From NCBI GenBank assembly GCA_964245015.1, contig CAXTMA010000038.1, forward strand, positions 1-21,612: a DNA stretch of 21,612 nt, given 5' to 3'. Of the stretch, positions 7,898-15,765 are shown piece by piece. Position numbers and translations under genes: made by a program. Numbering within the stretch: the stretch's first letter is position 1; each line of letters opens with the position of its first letter. Source of the stretch: RH-AL1 sp964245015. Its GTDB lineage: Bacteria > Pseudomonadota > Alphaproteobacteria > Rhizobiales > Beijerinckiaceae. A model generated the notes under the pieces. The model made no database searches, was not told the origin of the DNA, and saw only the letters and a program-made list of their open reading frames with translations.

Positions 7898-8830
7898 TCA
7901 GTCGAACAGGCTTGAAACGCTTTCTTCCTTGGCGGTGCGGGCGATCGCTTCGCCGATCAGGTTGGCGATCGGTACGATGCGGATGTTGGCGGCGGCGCGC
8001 ACCGCCGCGGTCGGCTGGATCGTGTCGGTCAGAACGAGTTCCTTGAGCTTGGACTCGCCGATGCGCTTCACCGCATCGCCCGACAGCACGCCGTGGGTGA
8101 TGTAGGCCGACACCTCGCTGGCGCCTTTGGCGAGCAGCGCGTCGGCGGCGTTGCACAAGGTGCCGCCGGAGTCGACGATGTCGTCGACAAGGATGCAGGA
8201 TCGCCCGTGCACGTCGCCGATGATGTTCATCACCTCCGAGTCGCCGGCCTTTTCCCGGCGCTTGTCGACGATGGCGAGCGGGGCGTCGATGCGCTTGGCC
8301 AGAGCGCGGGCGCGCACCACGCCGCCGACGTCGGGCGACACGACCATGGTGTCGGAATGGCTCATCCGCGCCCGGATGTCGCGCACCAGCACCGGCGCCG
8401 AGAACAGGTTGTCGGTCGGGATGTCGAAGAAGCCCTGGATCTGCCCGGCGTGGAGGTCGACGGTGAGCACCCTGTCGGCACCGGCGCGAGTGATCAGGTT
8501 GGCGACGAGCTTGGCCGAGATCGGCGTGCGCGGACCGGCCTTCCGGTCCTGGCGGGCATAGCCGAAATAGGGCAGCACGGCGGTGATGCGTCGCGCCGAA
8601 GCGCGATGGCACGCATCCGTCATGATCAGCAGTTCCATCAAGTGGTCGTTGGCCGGGAACGAGGTGGACTGGACGATGAAGACGTCCTGTCCCCGCACGT
8701 TCTCCTGGATCTCGACGAACACCTCCATGTCGGCGAAGCGGCGAACCTGGCACTTCGTGAGAGGAACCCGCAGGTGGGCGGCGATCTCCTCGGTCAGGGC
8801 GCGATTGGAGTTGCCCGCCAGAACCTTCAT
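7898..8830 (-). CDS. prs: Ribose-phosphate pyrophosphokinase (PRPP synthase)
   Basis: The 310-residue cytoplasmic class I enzyme transfers pyrophosphate from ATP to ribose 5-phosphate, giving PRPP for purine, pyrimidine, histidine, tryptophan and NAD synthesis (E. coli Prs is 315 residues). Visible signatures are RFADMEVFVEI, the flexible loop YFGYARQDRKAGPRTPI, DLHAGQIQGFF starting at Asp125, and the PRPP-binding loop DDIVDSGGT starting at Asp216. ATG 8830 gives the conserved N-terminus MKVLAGNSNRAL and is preceded by GGAAG about 6 bases upstream. In-frame ATGs at 8869 and 8899 would add residues without family support. It is a single gene on the - strand, with a likely terminator of the upstream gene at 8904-8928. 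Confidence 0.97.
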   Translation of the reverse strand: MKVLAGNSNRALTEEIAAHLRVPLTKCQVRRFADMEVFVEIQENVRGQDVFIVQSTSFPANDHLMELLIMTDACHRASARRITAVLPYFGYARQDRKAGPRTPISAKLVANLITRAGADRVLTVDLHAGQIQGFFDIPTDNLFSAPVLVRDIRARMSHSDTMVVSPDVGGVVRARALAKRIDAPLAIVDKRREKAGDSEVMNIIGDVHGRSCILVDDIVDSGGTLCNAADALLAKGASEVSAYITHGVLSGDAVKRIGESKLKELVLTDTIQPTAAVRAAANIRIVPIANLIGEAIARTAKEESVSSLFD

Positions 8831-8903
8831 TCCGCTTCCATCTTCGGGGCGACCGTTGAGCCGCGGCATGCCGGCGGGATTTCCTAGCAGCCGCCCCATG
8901 CGG

Positions 8904-8928
8904 AAACAACGGCTGCCCGAAGCGGCCG
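8904..8928 (-). terminator. Probable intrinsic terminator after the DUF2147 gene
   Basis: On the - strand CGGCCGC, loop TTCGG, GCAGCCG (8928-8910) forms a 4-bp plus 2-bp stem with one mismatch. It is followed by TTGTTT (8909-8904). It lies 20 bases after the DUF2147 stop and would separate that gene from prs. Confidence 0.5.
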
Positions 8929-8947
8929 GGGTCGTATTGTTACCTCT

Positions 8948-9379
8948 TCAGCGGGCGCGCGACCACGTCTGCGAGCCGCACACGCCGCCGCCGGGGACGC
9001 AGCCCTCGACCTCCAGGTTGTCGCCGGCGAGCGTGATCTTGCCGTTGTAGATCTGCCCGTCCTCGGCATTGTAGGTTTCGCCCGACCACGACGCCGGGCC
9101 GCTCTGCTTCATGGAGAACATGACCTGGATGCCGATCACCGACCTGTTGCGCTTGCGCGGATCGGGATTGCGGTAGTCCTTGCCCGGCTGCCCCTTGGCG
9201 ACGAAACCGCAGAAGCCGCCGCCGCACTTGCTGATGCGAACAACGGCGCTGCGGTCGGACACGACCCACTCGCCGGCGGGGCCGCCGGGCGCGGCCTGAA
9301 CCGGCGCCGGGAAAGACCCGACGAACGTTCCGGCGGCGAACAGGCCGGACAGCGCTGCGGCGATGGCTGAAACCTTCAT
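8948..9379 (-). CDS. Secreted DUF2147 family protein
   Basis: The 143-residue protein has a signal peptide (MKVSAIAAALSGLFAAGTF, cleavage probably after the VQA at about residue 29). The mature part shows the DUF2147 pattern: G.W...D.SAVVRISKCGGGFCGF, then NPDPRKRNRSVIGIQVM, an aromatic/Gly segment with DGQIYNGKITL, and a C-terminal VCGSQTWSR. Cysteine pairs near residues 52/57 and 127/134 could form periplasmic disulfides. Family function is not established. Members are small exported beta-rich proteins in proteobacteria. ATG 9379 is supported by AAGGG 7 bases upstream. It is divergent from uvrC. Confidence 0.85.
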   Translation of the reverse strand: MKVSAIAAALSGLFAAGTFVGSFPAPVQAAPGGPAGEWVVSDRSAVVRISKCGGGFCGFVAKGQPGKDYRNPDPRKRNRSVIGIQVMFSMKQSGPASWSGETYNAEDGQIYNGKITLAGDNLEVEGCVPGGGVCGSQTWSRAR

Positions 9380-9474
9380 TGATGAACCCTTGGTTGCCGG
9401 ATGCGACGCACGCGGCCGGTTGCGGATTCCGGGCGATCGGGGCGGCGGCATGAAACGATGGCATGGCGTGTACA

Positions 9475-9491
9475 GGCCCGCTCGGCGGGCC
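9475..9491. repeat. Perfect 7-bp hairpin in the DUF2147-uvrC divergent gap
   Basis: GGCCCGC (9475-9481) and GCGGGCC (9485-9491) flank the loop TCG. A second short palindrome TGCGTT-C-AACGCA lies at 9532-9544. These are the only structured elements I see in the 272-base gap 9380-9651. No clear promoter boxes or GTTC-N7-GTTC LexA box were found. Confidence 0.5.
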
Positions 9492-9651
9492 GCAATGCCG
9501 GGGATGCCGCCCGTGCCCGAGGCCGGTGTGCTGCGTTCAACGCACCATCGGGTCATTTGGGTTCGCTGCCTCGCGCGTTTCGCTTTGCCGATGAGGCGAG
9601 GGGTGGCGAGCCGCCCTTTTCAGCTGCCGCCGCGAGGTCTAGATCTGCACC

Positions 9652-11790
9652 ATGCAGGCGAGCGACGCGGAGCCGGAGAAGGTTGATCGTTGCGGCCGGG
9701 ACGTCGGCGATGGCCCGCGCGACGCCGCCTTGAGCGGCATGATTTCGCAAGACATGATTTCGCAGGGCACGGCTTCGCAAGGCGTGGCTTGCGGCACCGC
9801 GAGCGCCGACGCGGCGGAGCCCGGCGACGAGTTCCCCGACGAGGCGTGCCCTGCGGCGGAGCCGGACGACGAAGCGGCGCCGGCCTCGGTGAAGGCGGGC
9901 GTCGGCGTGATCCGCGCCCATTGGAAGCATGCCCCGGTCGGACCCGGCGTGTACCGCATGCTCGGCGCCGACGAGGCGGTGCTTTACGTCGGCAAGGCGA
10001 AGAGCGTGCGCAAGCGCATCGCCAGCTACATGCGCCCGTCCGGCCACACCAACCGCATCGCCCGGATGATCGCGCTGACGACGCGGATGGTGTTCGTGTC
10101 CACCGCCACCGAAACCGACGCGCTGCTGCTGGAAACCAACCTCATCAAGCAGTTGCGCCCGCGCTTCAACGTGCTGATGCGCGACGACAAGTCGTTCCCC
10201 TACATCCTGCTCACCGCCGGCCACCCGGCGCCGCAGCTCGTCAAGCACAGGGGCGCGCGCTCGACCAAGGGCGCCTATTTCGGGCCCTTCGCCTCGACCT
10301 GGGCGGTCAACCGCACGCTTAACGCGCTGGAACGGGCTTTCCTGCTGCGCTCGTGCACCGATTCCTACTACGAGAACCGGACCCGCCCCTGCCTGCTGCA
10401 CCAGATCAAGCGCTGCTCCGCCCCCTGCACGGGCGAGATCAGCCCCGACGACTATGCCGCGCTGGTCGCGGAAGCGCGCGATTTCCTGTCGGGCAAGAGC
10501 CGGGCGGTGCGCGACCGCATCGCGGGGGAGATGGGCGAGGCCGCCGCCGCGCTGGAGTTCGAACGCGCCGCGCGGCTGCGCGACCGCATCGCCGCCCTGT
10601 CGGCCATCCAGGGTGGCCAGGGCATCAATCCGAAGTCGACGGAAGAAGCGGATGTGTTCGCCGTCGTCGAGCAGGCCGGGCAGTTCTGCATCGAGGTGTT
10701 CTTCTTCCGCACCTACCAGAACTGGGGCAACCGGGCCTACTTCCCGAAGGCCGACCGCTCGATGGAGCCGGCCGAGGTGCTCGACGCCTTCCTCGCGCAG
10801 TTCTACGATGAACGCCCGCCGCCGCGCCTCATCCTGCTGAGCCACGAGATCGAAAGCCGCGAGCTGCTGGAACAGGCGCTGTGCCAGCACTACGGCAGCC
10901 GGGTCGAGATCACCGTGCCGCAGCGCGGCGAGAAGCGCGAGCTGGTCGAGCACGCCGCCAACAACGCCAAGGGCACGCTCGGCCGCACCCTGTCGGAGAC
11001 CGCCTCGCAGGAGAAGCTGCTGGCGGCGCTGGCCGACACCTTCGGCCTCGCCCGCACGCTGCGCCGCATCGAGGTGTACGACAATTCGCACATCATGGGC
11101 ACCAATGCGGTGGGCGCGATGGTGGTCGCCGGCCCCGGCGGCTTCATGCGGATGCATTACCGCACCTTCAACATCAAGGGCGACGAGGCGACGCCGGGCG
11201 ACGACTTCGGCATGATGAAGGAGGTGCTGCGGCGCCGCTTCACCCGGCTCGGCCGCGATGCGCCCGCAGCCGAGGCTCCTGTCCCTGAAATCCCCGCCGA
11301 CGAGGCGAGCGCGGCGCCCGATCCCGACAGCTTCCCCGCCCGGCCCGACCTGATCCTGATCGACGGCGGGCGCGGCCAGTTCAACGCGACCCGCACCATC
11401 CTCGACGAACTCGGCATCACCGACGTCGCCGTCGTCGCCATCGCCAAGGGTCGCGACCGCGACGCGGGGCGGGAAACCTTCTTCGTGAAGGGGCGCGAGC
11501 CGTTCCGCCTCGCCCCGCGCGACCCCGCCCTGTATTTCGTTGAGCGGTTGCGCGACGAGGCCCACCGCTTCGCCATCGGCACACACCGCGCCAAGCGCAA
11601 GAAGGAGTTCACCAAGAGCCCGCTCGACGACATCGCCGGCATCGGCCCGGCGCGCAAGCGGGCGCTGTTGAACGCCTTTGGCACCGCCAAGGCCTTGTCG
11701 CGCGCGGCGCTGGGCGACCTCGAAAAGGTGCCGGGCATCAATGCGGGAACGGCGAGGCTGGTGTACGACCACTTCCACGAACGGGGCTGA
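9652..11790 (+). CDS. uvrC: Excinuclease ABC subunit C (UvrC)
   Basis: The 712-residue nucleotide-excision-repair nuclease makes the 3' and 5' incisions around UvrB-bound damage. The GIY-YIG domain starts near residue 96 (GPGVYRM, Tyr101; VLYVGKAKSVRKRI). A Cys-rich segment CLLHQIKRCSAPC is at about 245-257. The UVR helix pair that contacts UvrB spans about 280-315. The RNase H-like 5' nuclease core contains Asp477 (EVYDNSH), Asp571 (LIDGGRGQ) and His638 (DEAHRFAIGTHR). Tandem helix-hairpin-helix motifs end the protein. E. coli UvrC is 610 residues; here about 90 extra residues precede the GIY-YIG domain, plus an Ala/Pro/acidic linker around 540-565. A TAG at 9640-9642 closes the frame, so ATG 9652 is the furthest upstream start. 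ATGs at 9739 and 9754 are alternatives. Confidence 0.96.
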   Translation: MQASDAEPEKVDRCGRDVGDGPRDAALSGMISQDMISQGTASQGVACGTASADAAEPGDEFPDEACPAAEPDDEAAPASVKAGVGVIRAHWKHAPVGPGVYRMLGADEAVLYVGKAKSVRKRIASYMRPSGHTNRIARMIALTTRMVFVSTATETDALLLETNLIKQLRPRFNVLMRDDKSFPYILLTAGHPAPQLVKHRGARSTKGAYFGPFASTWAVNRTLNALERAFLLRSCTDSYYENRTRPCLLHQIKRCSAPCTGEISPDDYAALVAEARDFLSGKSRAVRDRIAGEMGEAAAALEFERAARLRDRIAALSAIQGGQGINPKSTEEADVFAVVEQAGQFCIEVFFFRTYQNWGNRAYFPKADRSMEPAEVLDAFLAQFYDERPPPRLILLSHEIESRELLEQALCQHYGSRVEITVPQRGEKRELVEHAANNAKGTLGRTLSETASQEKLLAALADTFGLARTLRRIEVYDNSHIMGTNAVGAMVVAGPGGFMRMHYRTFNIKGDEATPGDDFGMMKEVLRRRFTRLGRDAPAAEAPVPEIPADEASAAPDPDSFPARPDLILIDGGRGQFNATRTILDELGITDVAVVAIAKGRDRDAGRETFFVKGREPFRLAPRDPALYFVERLRDEAHRFAIGTHRAKRKKEFTKSPLDDIAGIGPARKRALLNAFGTAKALSRAALGDLEKVPGINAGTARLVYDHFHERG
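9738..9797 (+). repeat. Four degenerate 15-bp tandem repeats in the uvrC 5' region
   Basis: Units begin at 9738, 9753, 9768 and 9783: CATGATTTCGCAAGA, CATGATTTCGCAGGG, CACGGCTTCGCAAGG, CGTGGCTTGCGGCAC. Units one and two differ at two positions and later copies decay. In the uvrC frame they encode a pentapeptide series (MISQD, MISQG, TASQG, VACGT), all before the GIY-YIG domain. Confidence 0.85.
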
Positions 11791-11872
11791 GCAGCGTCGG
11801 CGGCGCCTCGCCGCGGCGGCGGCAACCCGCTCGATTGTGTCGGAGCGCGGCGCCGGCTAAGCCTTGATCCCG

Positions 11873-12139
11873 ATGTCAGCCAGCCCCGATCCATCGACCA
11901 TCCGCGCGACCGTTCTCGACGCCATGCGCCGGATCGCGGCCGAGCAGAAGCTCACCCTCGGATCCCTCGACGACGACGCGCCCCTGCTCGCGACCGGCCT
12001 CGACTCGCTCGGCTTCGCCGTCCTGGTCGCCCGCCTGGAAGACGCGTTCGCCGTCGATCCCTTCGCCGCCGCCGACGAGATCGCCCTGCCGGTCACCGTG
12101 GGCGACTTCATCCGCTTCTACCAGCATGCGCTCGGCTGA
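11873..12139 (+). CDS. Stand-alone acyl carrier protein (phosphopantetheine-binding)
   Basis: The 88-residue acidic protein has the four-helix carrier fold pattern. Helix I contains VLDAMRRIAA, and the phosphopantetheine site is Ser45 in GLDSLGF at the start of helix II (AVLVARLEDAFAVD). A helix III/IV segment ends VGDFIRFYQHAL. The motif differs from the DSLDTVE-type housekeeping AcpP, and the protein resembles carriers dedicated to specialised pathways. A phosphopantetheinyl transferase must act on Ser45 and none is encoded here. ATG 11873 is preferred; TTG 11864 would add three residues. It begins 82 bases after uvrC and overlaps the ligase gene by 14 bases, so the ligase is its likely partner. 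Confidence 0.88.
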   Translation: MSASPDPSTIRATVLDAMRRIAAEQKLTLGSLDDDAPLLATGLDSLGFAVLVARLEDAFAVDPFAAADEIALPVTVGDFIRFYQHALG

Positions 12140-13529
12140 GGCCGGCGGTCCCAGGCTGATCGACAGGGCCTCGCGCACGCGCGTCGATGACGGCGTCGAG
12201 GCCGTGGCGCTGGGCGATCTCGCCCGGGGCGCATCCTGCCTGGGCGGCCAGGCGGCAAGCCTCGCCGGCCGCTCCGTGCTTCTCGCCACCACCACGCAGG
12301 TGTTGAGCGCCGCCGCCATGGTGGAGCTTGACGGCCTCGCCCGGCGCCTCACGCTCGCCCCGCCCGATGCCGGCGCCGACGATCTCCGCGCCTTCGTCGA
12401 GGATGCCGGCGTCGACGCAATCGTGACCGACACGCCGGACGGCTTCGGCGAAGATAGGATCGCGGTCGCGCGCGCCGGCCTTCCCCTGCGCCTGGAACCA
12501 CCGCTGCGTCGAACCTGCGACACGCAATGGGTCCTCGCAACCTCGGGCACGGCCGGGCGGCCGAAGCTCGTCGCCCATACCTTGGCCGCGCTGACCGGCG
12601 CCTTCGCGCAGGCCGGGCCAGGACGGGACGGACTCCCGCTAGCCGCCGGGCCGAGGCTGTGGGCGACGTTCTACGACATCCGTCGATACGGCGGCCTGCA
12701 GATCCTGCTGCGCGCGGTGTTCGGCGGCACCGACCTCGCCGTCGGGCGGGCCGGCGAGCCGCTCGCCGATCATCTCCGCCGGCTCGGCAAGGTGACCTCG
12801 CTATCGGGAACGCCGTCGCACTGGCGGGGGGTGCTGATGTCGCGGTCGGGCGACGCCATCGCGCCGAGCTACATCCGCCTGTCGGGCGAGATCGCCGACC
12901 AGGGCGTGCTCGATGCCCTGCGCGCAGCCTATCCCGGTGCCGCGATCGGCCACGCCTACGCGTCCACCGAGGCCGGCGTCGGCTTCGCCGTGGACGACGG
13001 CCGAGCCGGCTTCCCCGCCTCGCTGCTGCGCGAGGACGTTGGCCCCACCGGCGTGGCGATGAAGCTCGTCGAGGGCTCGCTGCGCATCCGCTCGACCCGC
13101 ACGGCGTCGCACTATCTCGGCGCCGCCCTGGCCCCGCTGCTCGACGACGACGGCTTCGTCGACACCGGAGACCTCGTGGAGGTGCGCGGCGGGCGCTGCG
13201 TCTTCACCGGCCGGCGCGGCGGCATCATCAACGTCGGCGGCCTCAAGGTGAACCCCGAGGAGGTGGAGGCGGCAATCAACACCCACGCCGCCGTGCAAAC
13301 GTCGCTGGTCTTCGCACGGCGCAACCCGCTCACCGGCTCGCTGGTCACGGCCGACGTGGTGCTGCGCGACTCCGAGGCCGTCGGCGCGGCGACCGAAACA
13401 GCCATTCTCGACCTGTGCCGCGCCAGTCTGCCGCCGCACAAGGTGCCGGTCCGGCTCCGCTTCGTGCCGGCGCTGCCGCTCACCCCGGCCGGCAAGCTCC
13501 GACGCGATCCGGCGGTGCGCCCTGCGTAA
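12126..13529 (+). CDS. Class I adenylate-forming ligase (acyl-AMP/acyl-ACP or acyl-CoA synthetase type)
   Basis: The 467-residue ANL-superfamily enzyme activates a carboxylic acid as an acyl-adenylate and then probably loads a thiol. Core motifs are A3 TSGTAGRPK (139-147), A5 YASTE (278-282), A7 DTGD (346-349), A8 GRRGGIINVGGLKVNPEEVE, and catalytic Lys457 in LTPAGKLRR. It is shorter than typical acyl-CoA synthetases (500-600 residues), mostly in the N-terminal region. The substrate cannot be read from the sequence. Overlap with the carrier protein gene (14 bases) suggests that the acyl group is transferred to that carrier, but CoA is also possible. The stop overlaps the start of the SDR gene. 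Confidence 0.88.
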   Translation: MRSAEAGGPRLIDRASRTRVDDGVEAVALGDLARGASCLGGQAASLAGRSVLLATTTQVLSAAAMVELDGLARRLTLAPPDAGADDLRAFVEDAGVDAIVTDTPDGFGEDRIAVARAGLPLRLEPPLRRTCDTQWVLATSGTAGRPKLVAHTLAALTGAFAQAGPGRDGLPLAAGPRLWATFYDIRRYGGLQILLRAVFGGTDLAVGRAGEPLADHLRRLGKVTSLSGTPSHWRGVLMSRSGDAIAPSYIRLSGEIADQGVLDALRAAYPGAAIGHAYASTEAGVGFAVDDGRAGFPASLLREDVGPTGVAMKLVEGSLRIRSTRTASHYLGAALAPLLDDDGFVDTGDLVEVRGGRCVFTGRRGGIINVGGLKVNPEEVEAAINTHAAVQTSLVFARRNPLTGSLVTADVVLRDSEAVGAATETAILDLCRASLPPHKVPVRLRFVPALPLTPAGKLRRDPAVRPA

Positions 13530-14247
13530 CGTCCTCGTCACCGGAGCCAGCCGCGGCCTCGGGCTGGCGGTGGCGACCCGGCTCGCCCAGGACGGCTTCC
13601 GCGTCCACGCCCTCGCCCGCCGTTCCAGCGACGATTTGTCAGCTGCGGCAGCCGCCGGCCAGGGCGCCGTGCATTTCATCCCTTTCGATCTCGACGACTT
13701 CGAAGGCATGCCGGCGATGCTGCGCGCCCTGCGCGAAGCGCACGGCCCGCTTTACGGCCTCGTTAACAACGCCGGCCTCGGTACGGCGGGCGTGCTCGCC
13801 ACCATGCCGGTCGCGCGCATCGAGGTGCTGGTGCGGCTGAACACGCTGGCGCCGATGGTGCTGACGCGGCACGCCCTGCGCCCGATGATGGCCGCCGGCG
13901 CGGGCGGGCGCATCGTCAACATGGCATCGGTGGTGGCGTCGGCCGGGACGGCCGGGCTGTCCGTGTATGCCGCCACCAAAGCCTCGATGGTCGGCTTCAC
14001 CCGATCGCTGGCGCGCGAAGTCGGGCCGCTCGGCATCACGGTCAACGCCGTCGCCCCCGGCGTCATCGCCACCGACATGACCGCCGGGCTGGACGCGCGG
14101 GATCTGGCGCGCGTGGCGCGGCGCTCCGCCCTCGGGCGCACGGCCGAGGCAAGCGATGTCGCCGGGGCAGTCGCTTACCTGATGAGCGACGGCGCGCGCA
14201 ACGTCACCGGCACCGTGCTCACCGTGGATGCCGGCGCCACGGCCTGA
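13522..14247 (+). CDS. SDR-family oxidoreductase, FabG-like, with apparent CTG start
   Basis: The 241-residue classical short-chain dehydrogenase probably reduces a 3-oxoacyl thioester with NAD(P)H. It has the cofactor motif TGASRGLG (7-14), NNAG (82-85), and a catalytic Ser136, Tyr149, Lys153 triad with standard FabG spacing. The C-terminal VTGTVLTVDAG is typical of FabG. The first conventional start, GTG 13570, would cut off the whole TGxxxGxG loop. The only codon that gives a normal N-terminus (M-R-N-V-L-V-T-G) is CTG 13522; no ATG, GTG or TTG was seen in this frame over roughly the 80 preceding bases. The gene overlaps the ligase stop by 8 bases, so ribosomes can re-initiate. A sequencing error or variant at this codon is the alternative. 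Confidence 0.87.
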   Translation: MRNVLVTGASRGLGLAVATRLAQDGFRVHALARRSSDDLSAAAAAGQGAVHFIPFDLDDFEGMPAMLRALREAHGPLYGLVNNAGLGTAGVLATMPVARIEVLVRLNTLAPMVLTRHALRPMMAAGAGGRIVNMASVVASAGTAGLSVYAATKASMVGFTRSLAREVGPLGITVNAVAPGVIATDMTAGLDARDLARVARRSALGRTAEASDVAGAVAYLMSDGARNVTGTVLTVDAGATA

Positions 14248-14333
14248 GCGGCGGAACGCCTTCTCGGATTTCCCCGGCGACCCCGCTTCGTCTAAAGGTT
14301 GCGCCTGAAGCTTCGGTTGAATGGTGCGATCTC

Positions 14334-15668
14334 ATGCGTCCGGAAACGGCAGCGGTCCACGGCGGCTACGACGGCGACCCAGCGACCCACGCCGCCGCCG
14401 TGCCGATCTACCAGACGGTGGCGTTCGAGTTCGACTCGGCCGACCACGGCGCCGCCCTGTTCAACCTGGAGGTGCCGGGCTACCGATACAGCCGCATCGC
14501 CAACCCGACCTGCGACGTGCTGGAACGCCGGGTGTCGCTGCTGGAAGGCGGCGTCGCCTCGCTCGCCCTGGCGACGGGGCAGGCGGCGCTCAACATCGCG
14601 ATCCTCACCCTGGCCGACGGCGGCGGCAACATCGTCTCCGTGCCGCAGCTTTACGGCACCAGCCACACGCTGCTCGCCCACATCCTGCCGCGCCAGGGCA
14701 TCCGCACCCGCTTCGCCGCCGACGACAGCGCCGGCGCCGTGGAAGCGCTGATCGATGACGACACCAGGGCGGTGTTTTGCGAAAGCATCGGCAATCCCGC
14801 CGGCAACGTCGCCGACGTGGCCGCCCTTGCCGAGTGCGCGCACCGCCACGGCGTGCCGCTGATCGTCGACAACACGGTGGCGACGCCGGTGCTGTATCGC
14901 CCGATCGAGCACGGCGCCGACATCGTGATCGCCTCGCTGACCAAGTTCATGGGCGGCCACGGCACCACGCTGGGCGGCATCATCGTGGACAGCGGGCGCT
15001 TTCCCTGGCGCGAACGGGCCGGACGTTTCCCCATGTTCACCACGCCGGACGTGTCCTACCACGGCATGGTCTACGCCGATTTCTACGGCGAGCGCGCCTT
15101 CGTCGCCCGCGCCCGCAGCGTCTACGCCCGCACCACGGGCGCGGTGCTGTCGCCCTTCAGCGCCTTTCTGATCCTGCAAGGCATCGAAACGCTGGCGCTG
15201 CGCATGGAGCGCCACGTCGCCAACGCGCACGCCGTCGCCAGCTTCCTGCGCGACGATCCGCGGGTCGCCTGGGTCAACTATGCCGGCTTCTCGAACCACC
15301 GCTGCGCCGAGCTGGTGCGCCGCACCATGGGCGGACGGGCGTCGTCGCTGTTCACCTTCGGCGTCGGGAGCGGACAGCGGGGCGGCCGACGGGGCGGCGA
15401 TGGCGGGCTGGAGGCCGGCAAGGCCTTCTACGACGCGCTCAAGCTCATCAAGCGGCTGGTCAACATCGGCGACGTCAAGTCGCTGGCCTGCCATCCCGCC
15501 TCGACGACCCACCGGCAGATGACGCCCGCCGAGCAACTCGGCGCCGGCGTGACACCCGACCTGATCCGCATTTCGGTCGGGATCGAGCACGTCGACGACA
15601 TCATCGCCGACCTCGACCAAGCCCTTGCCGCCGCCGTGTCTTTCCCGAGCGCGCGAGCGGCTGAGTAG
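14334..15668 (+). CDS. metY: O-acetylhomoserine sulfhydrylase (Cys/Met metabolism PLP enzyme)
   Basis: The 444-residue cytosolic PLP enzyme makes homocysteine from O-acetylhomoserine and sulfide for methionine synthesis. Family marks include the opening ETAAVHGGYDGDPATHAAAVPIYQT, YRYSRIANPT, the PLP-stacking segment SVPQLYGTSHTL, VDNTVATP, Lys204 in SLTKFMGGHGT (Schiff base), and the C-terminal NIGDVKSLACHPASTTH. Length is near the usual 425-430. The extra residues are a Gly/Arg-rich insertion at about 345-358 (GSGQRGGRRGGDGG) where relatives have only a few residues. The 86-base gap after the SDR gene and the clearly different pathway suggest separate transcription. Only a weak ribosome site is visible before ATG 14334. 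Cystathionine gamma-synthase is a less likely reading. Confidence 0.92.
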   Translation: MRPETAAVHGGYDGDPATHAAAVPIYQTVAFEFDSADHGAALFNLEVPGYRYSRIANPTCDVLERRVSLLEGGVASLALATGQAALNIAILTLADGGGNIVSVPQLYGTSHTLLAHILPRQGIRTRFAADDSAGAVEALIDDDTRAVFCESIGNPAGNVADVAALAECAHRHGVPLIVDNTVATPVLYRPIEHGADIVIASLTKFMGGHGTTLGGIIVDSGRFPWRERAGRFPMFTTPDVSYHGMVYADFYGERAFVARARSVYARTTGAVLSPFSAFLILQGIETLALRMERHVANAHAVASFLRDDPRVAWVNYAGFSNHRCAELVRRTMGGRASSLFTFGVGSGQRGGRRGGDGGLEAGKAFYDALKLIKRLVNIGDVKSLACHPASTTHRQMTPAEQLGAGVTPDLIRISVGIEHVDDIIADLDQALAAAVSFPSARAAE

Positions 15669-15732
15669 GGCTCTTCAGCCTGACCCGCACGGCGTTTCGC
15701 TTGCCGGGCCTTGATGGGAGGGAAAAGACAAA

Positions 15733-15765
15733 GAAAAAGGGCGCCCGACCTGAGTCGAGCGCCCT
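15733..15765 (-). terminator. Strong intrinsic terminator downstream of lolA and of the candidate sRNA
   Basis: Read on the - strand, AGGGCGC (15765-15759) pairs perfectly with GCGCCCT (15744-15738). An inner CGAC/GTCG stem sits beyond one mismatch, closing a 4-base loop. A TTTTTC run follows at 15737-15733 and T-rich sequence continues. There is no T run on the + side, so it serves - strand transcripts. Confidence 0.85.

Noticed and set aside
7874..7898. AGGCG/CGCCT as a bidirectional terminator between the DUF892 gene and prs.
   Set aside because: Only 5 bp with a 15-base loop and no T tract on either strand.
9380..9651. LexA/SOS box (GTTC-N7-GTTC) controlling uvrC.
   Set aside because: GTTC at 9535 and other half-sites lack a partner at the correct spacing.
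12527..13840. Long + strand open frame overlapping the ligase and SDR genes.
   Set aside because: Arg-rich shadow frame; the ligase and SDR motifs lie in the other two frames.
14248..14333. Possible SAM-II riboswitch before metY, because such riboswitches occur upstream of alphaproteobacterial methionine genes and a CTAAAGG string is present.
   Set aside because: The stems and the pseudoknot arms of SAM-II could not be drawn in these 86 bases; only a short string resembles the motif.
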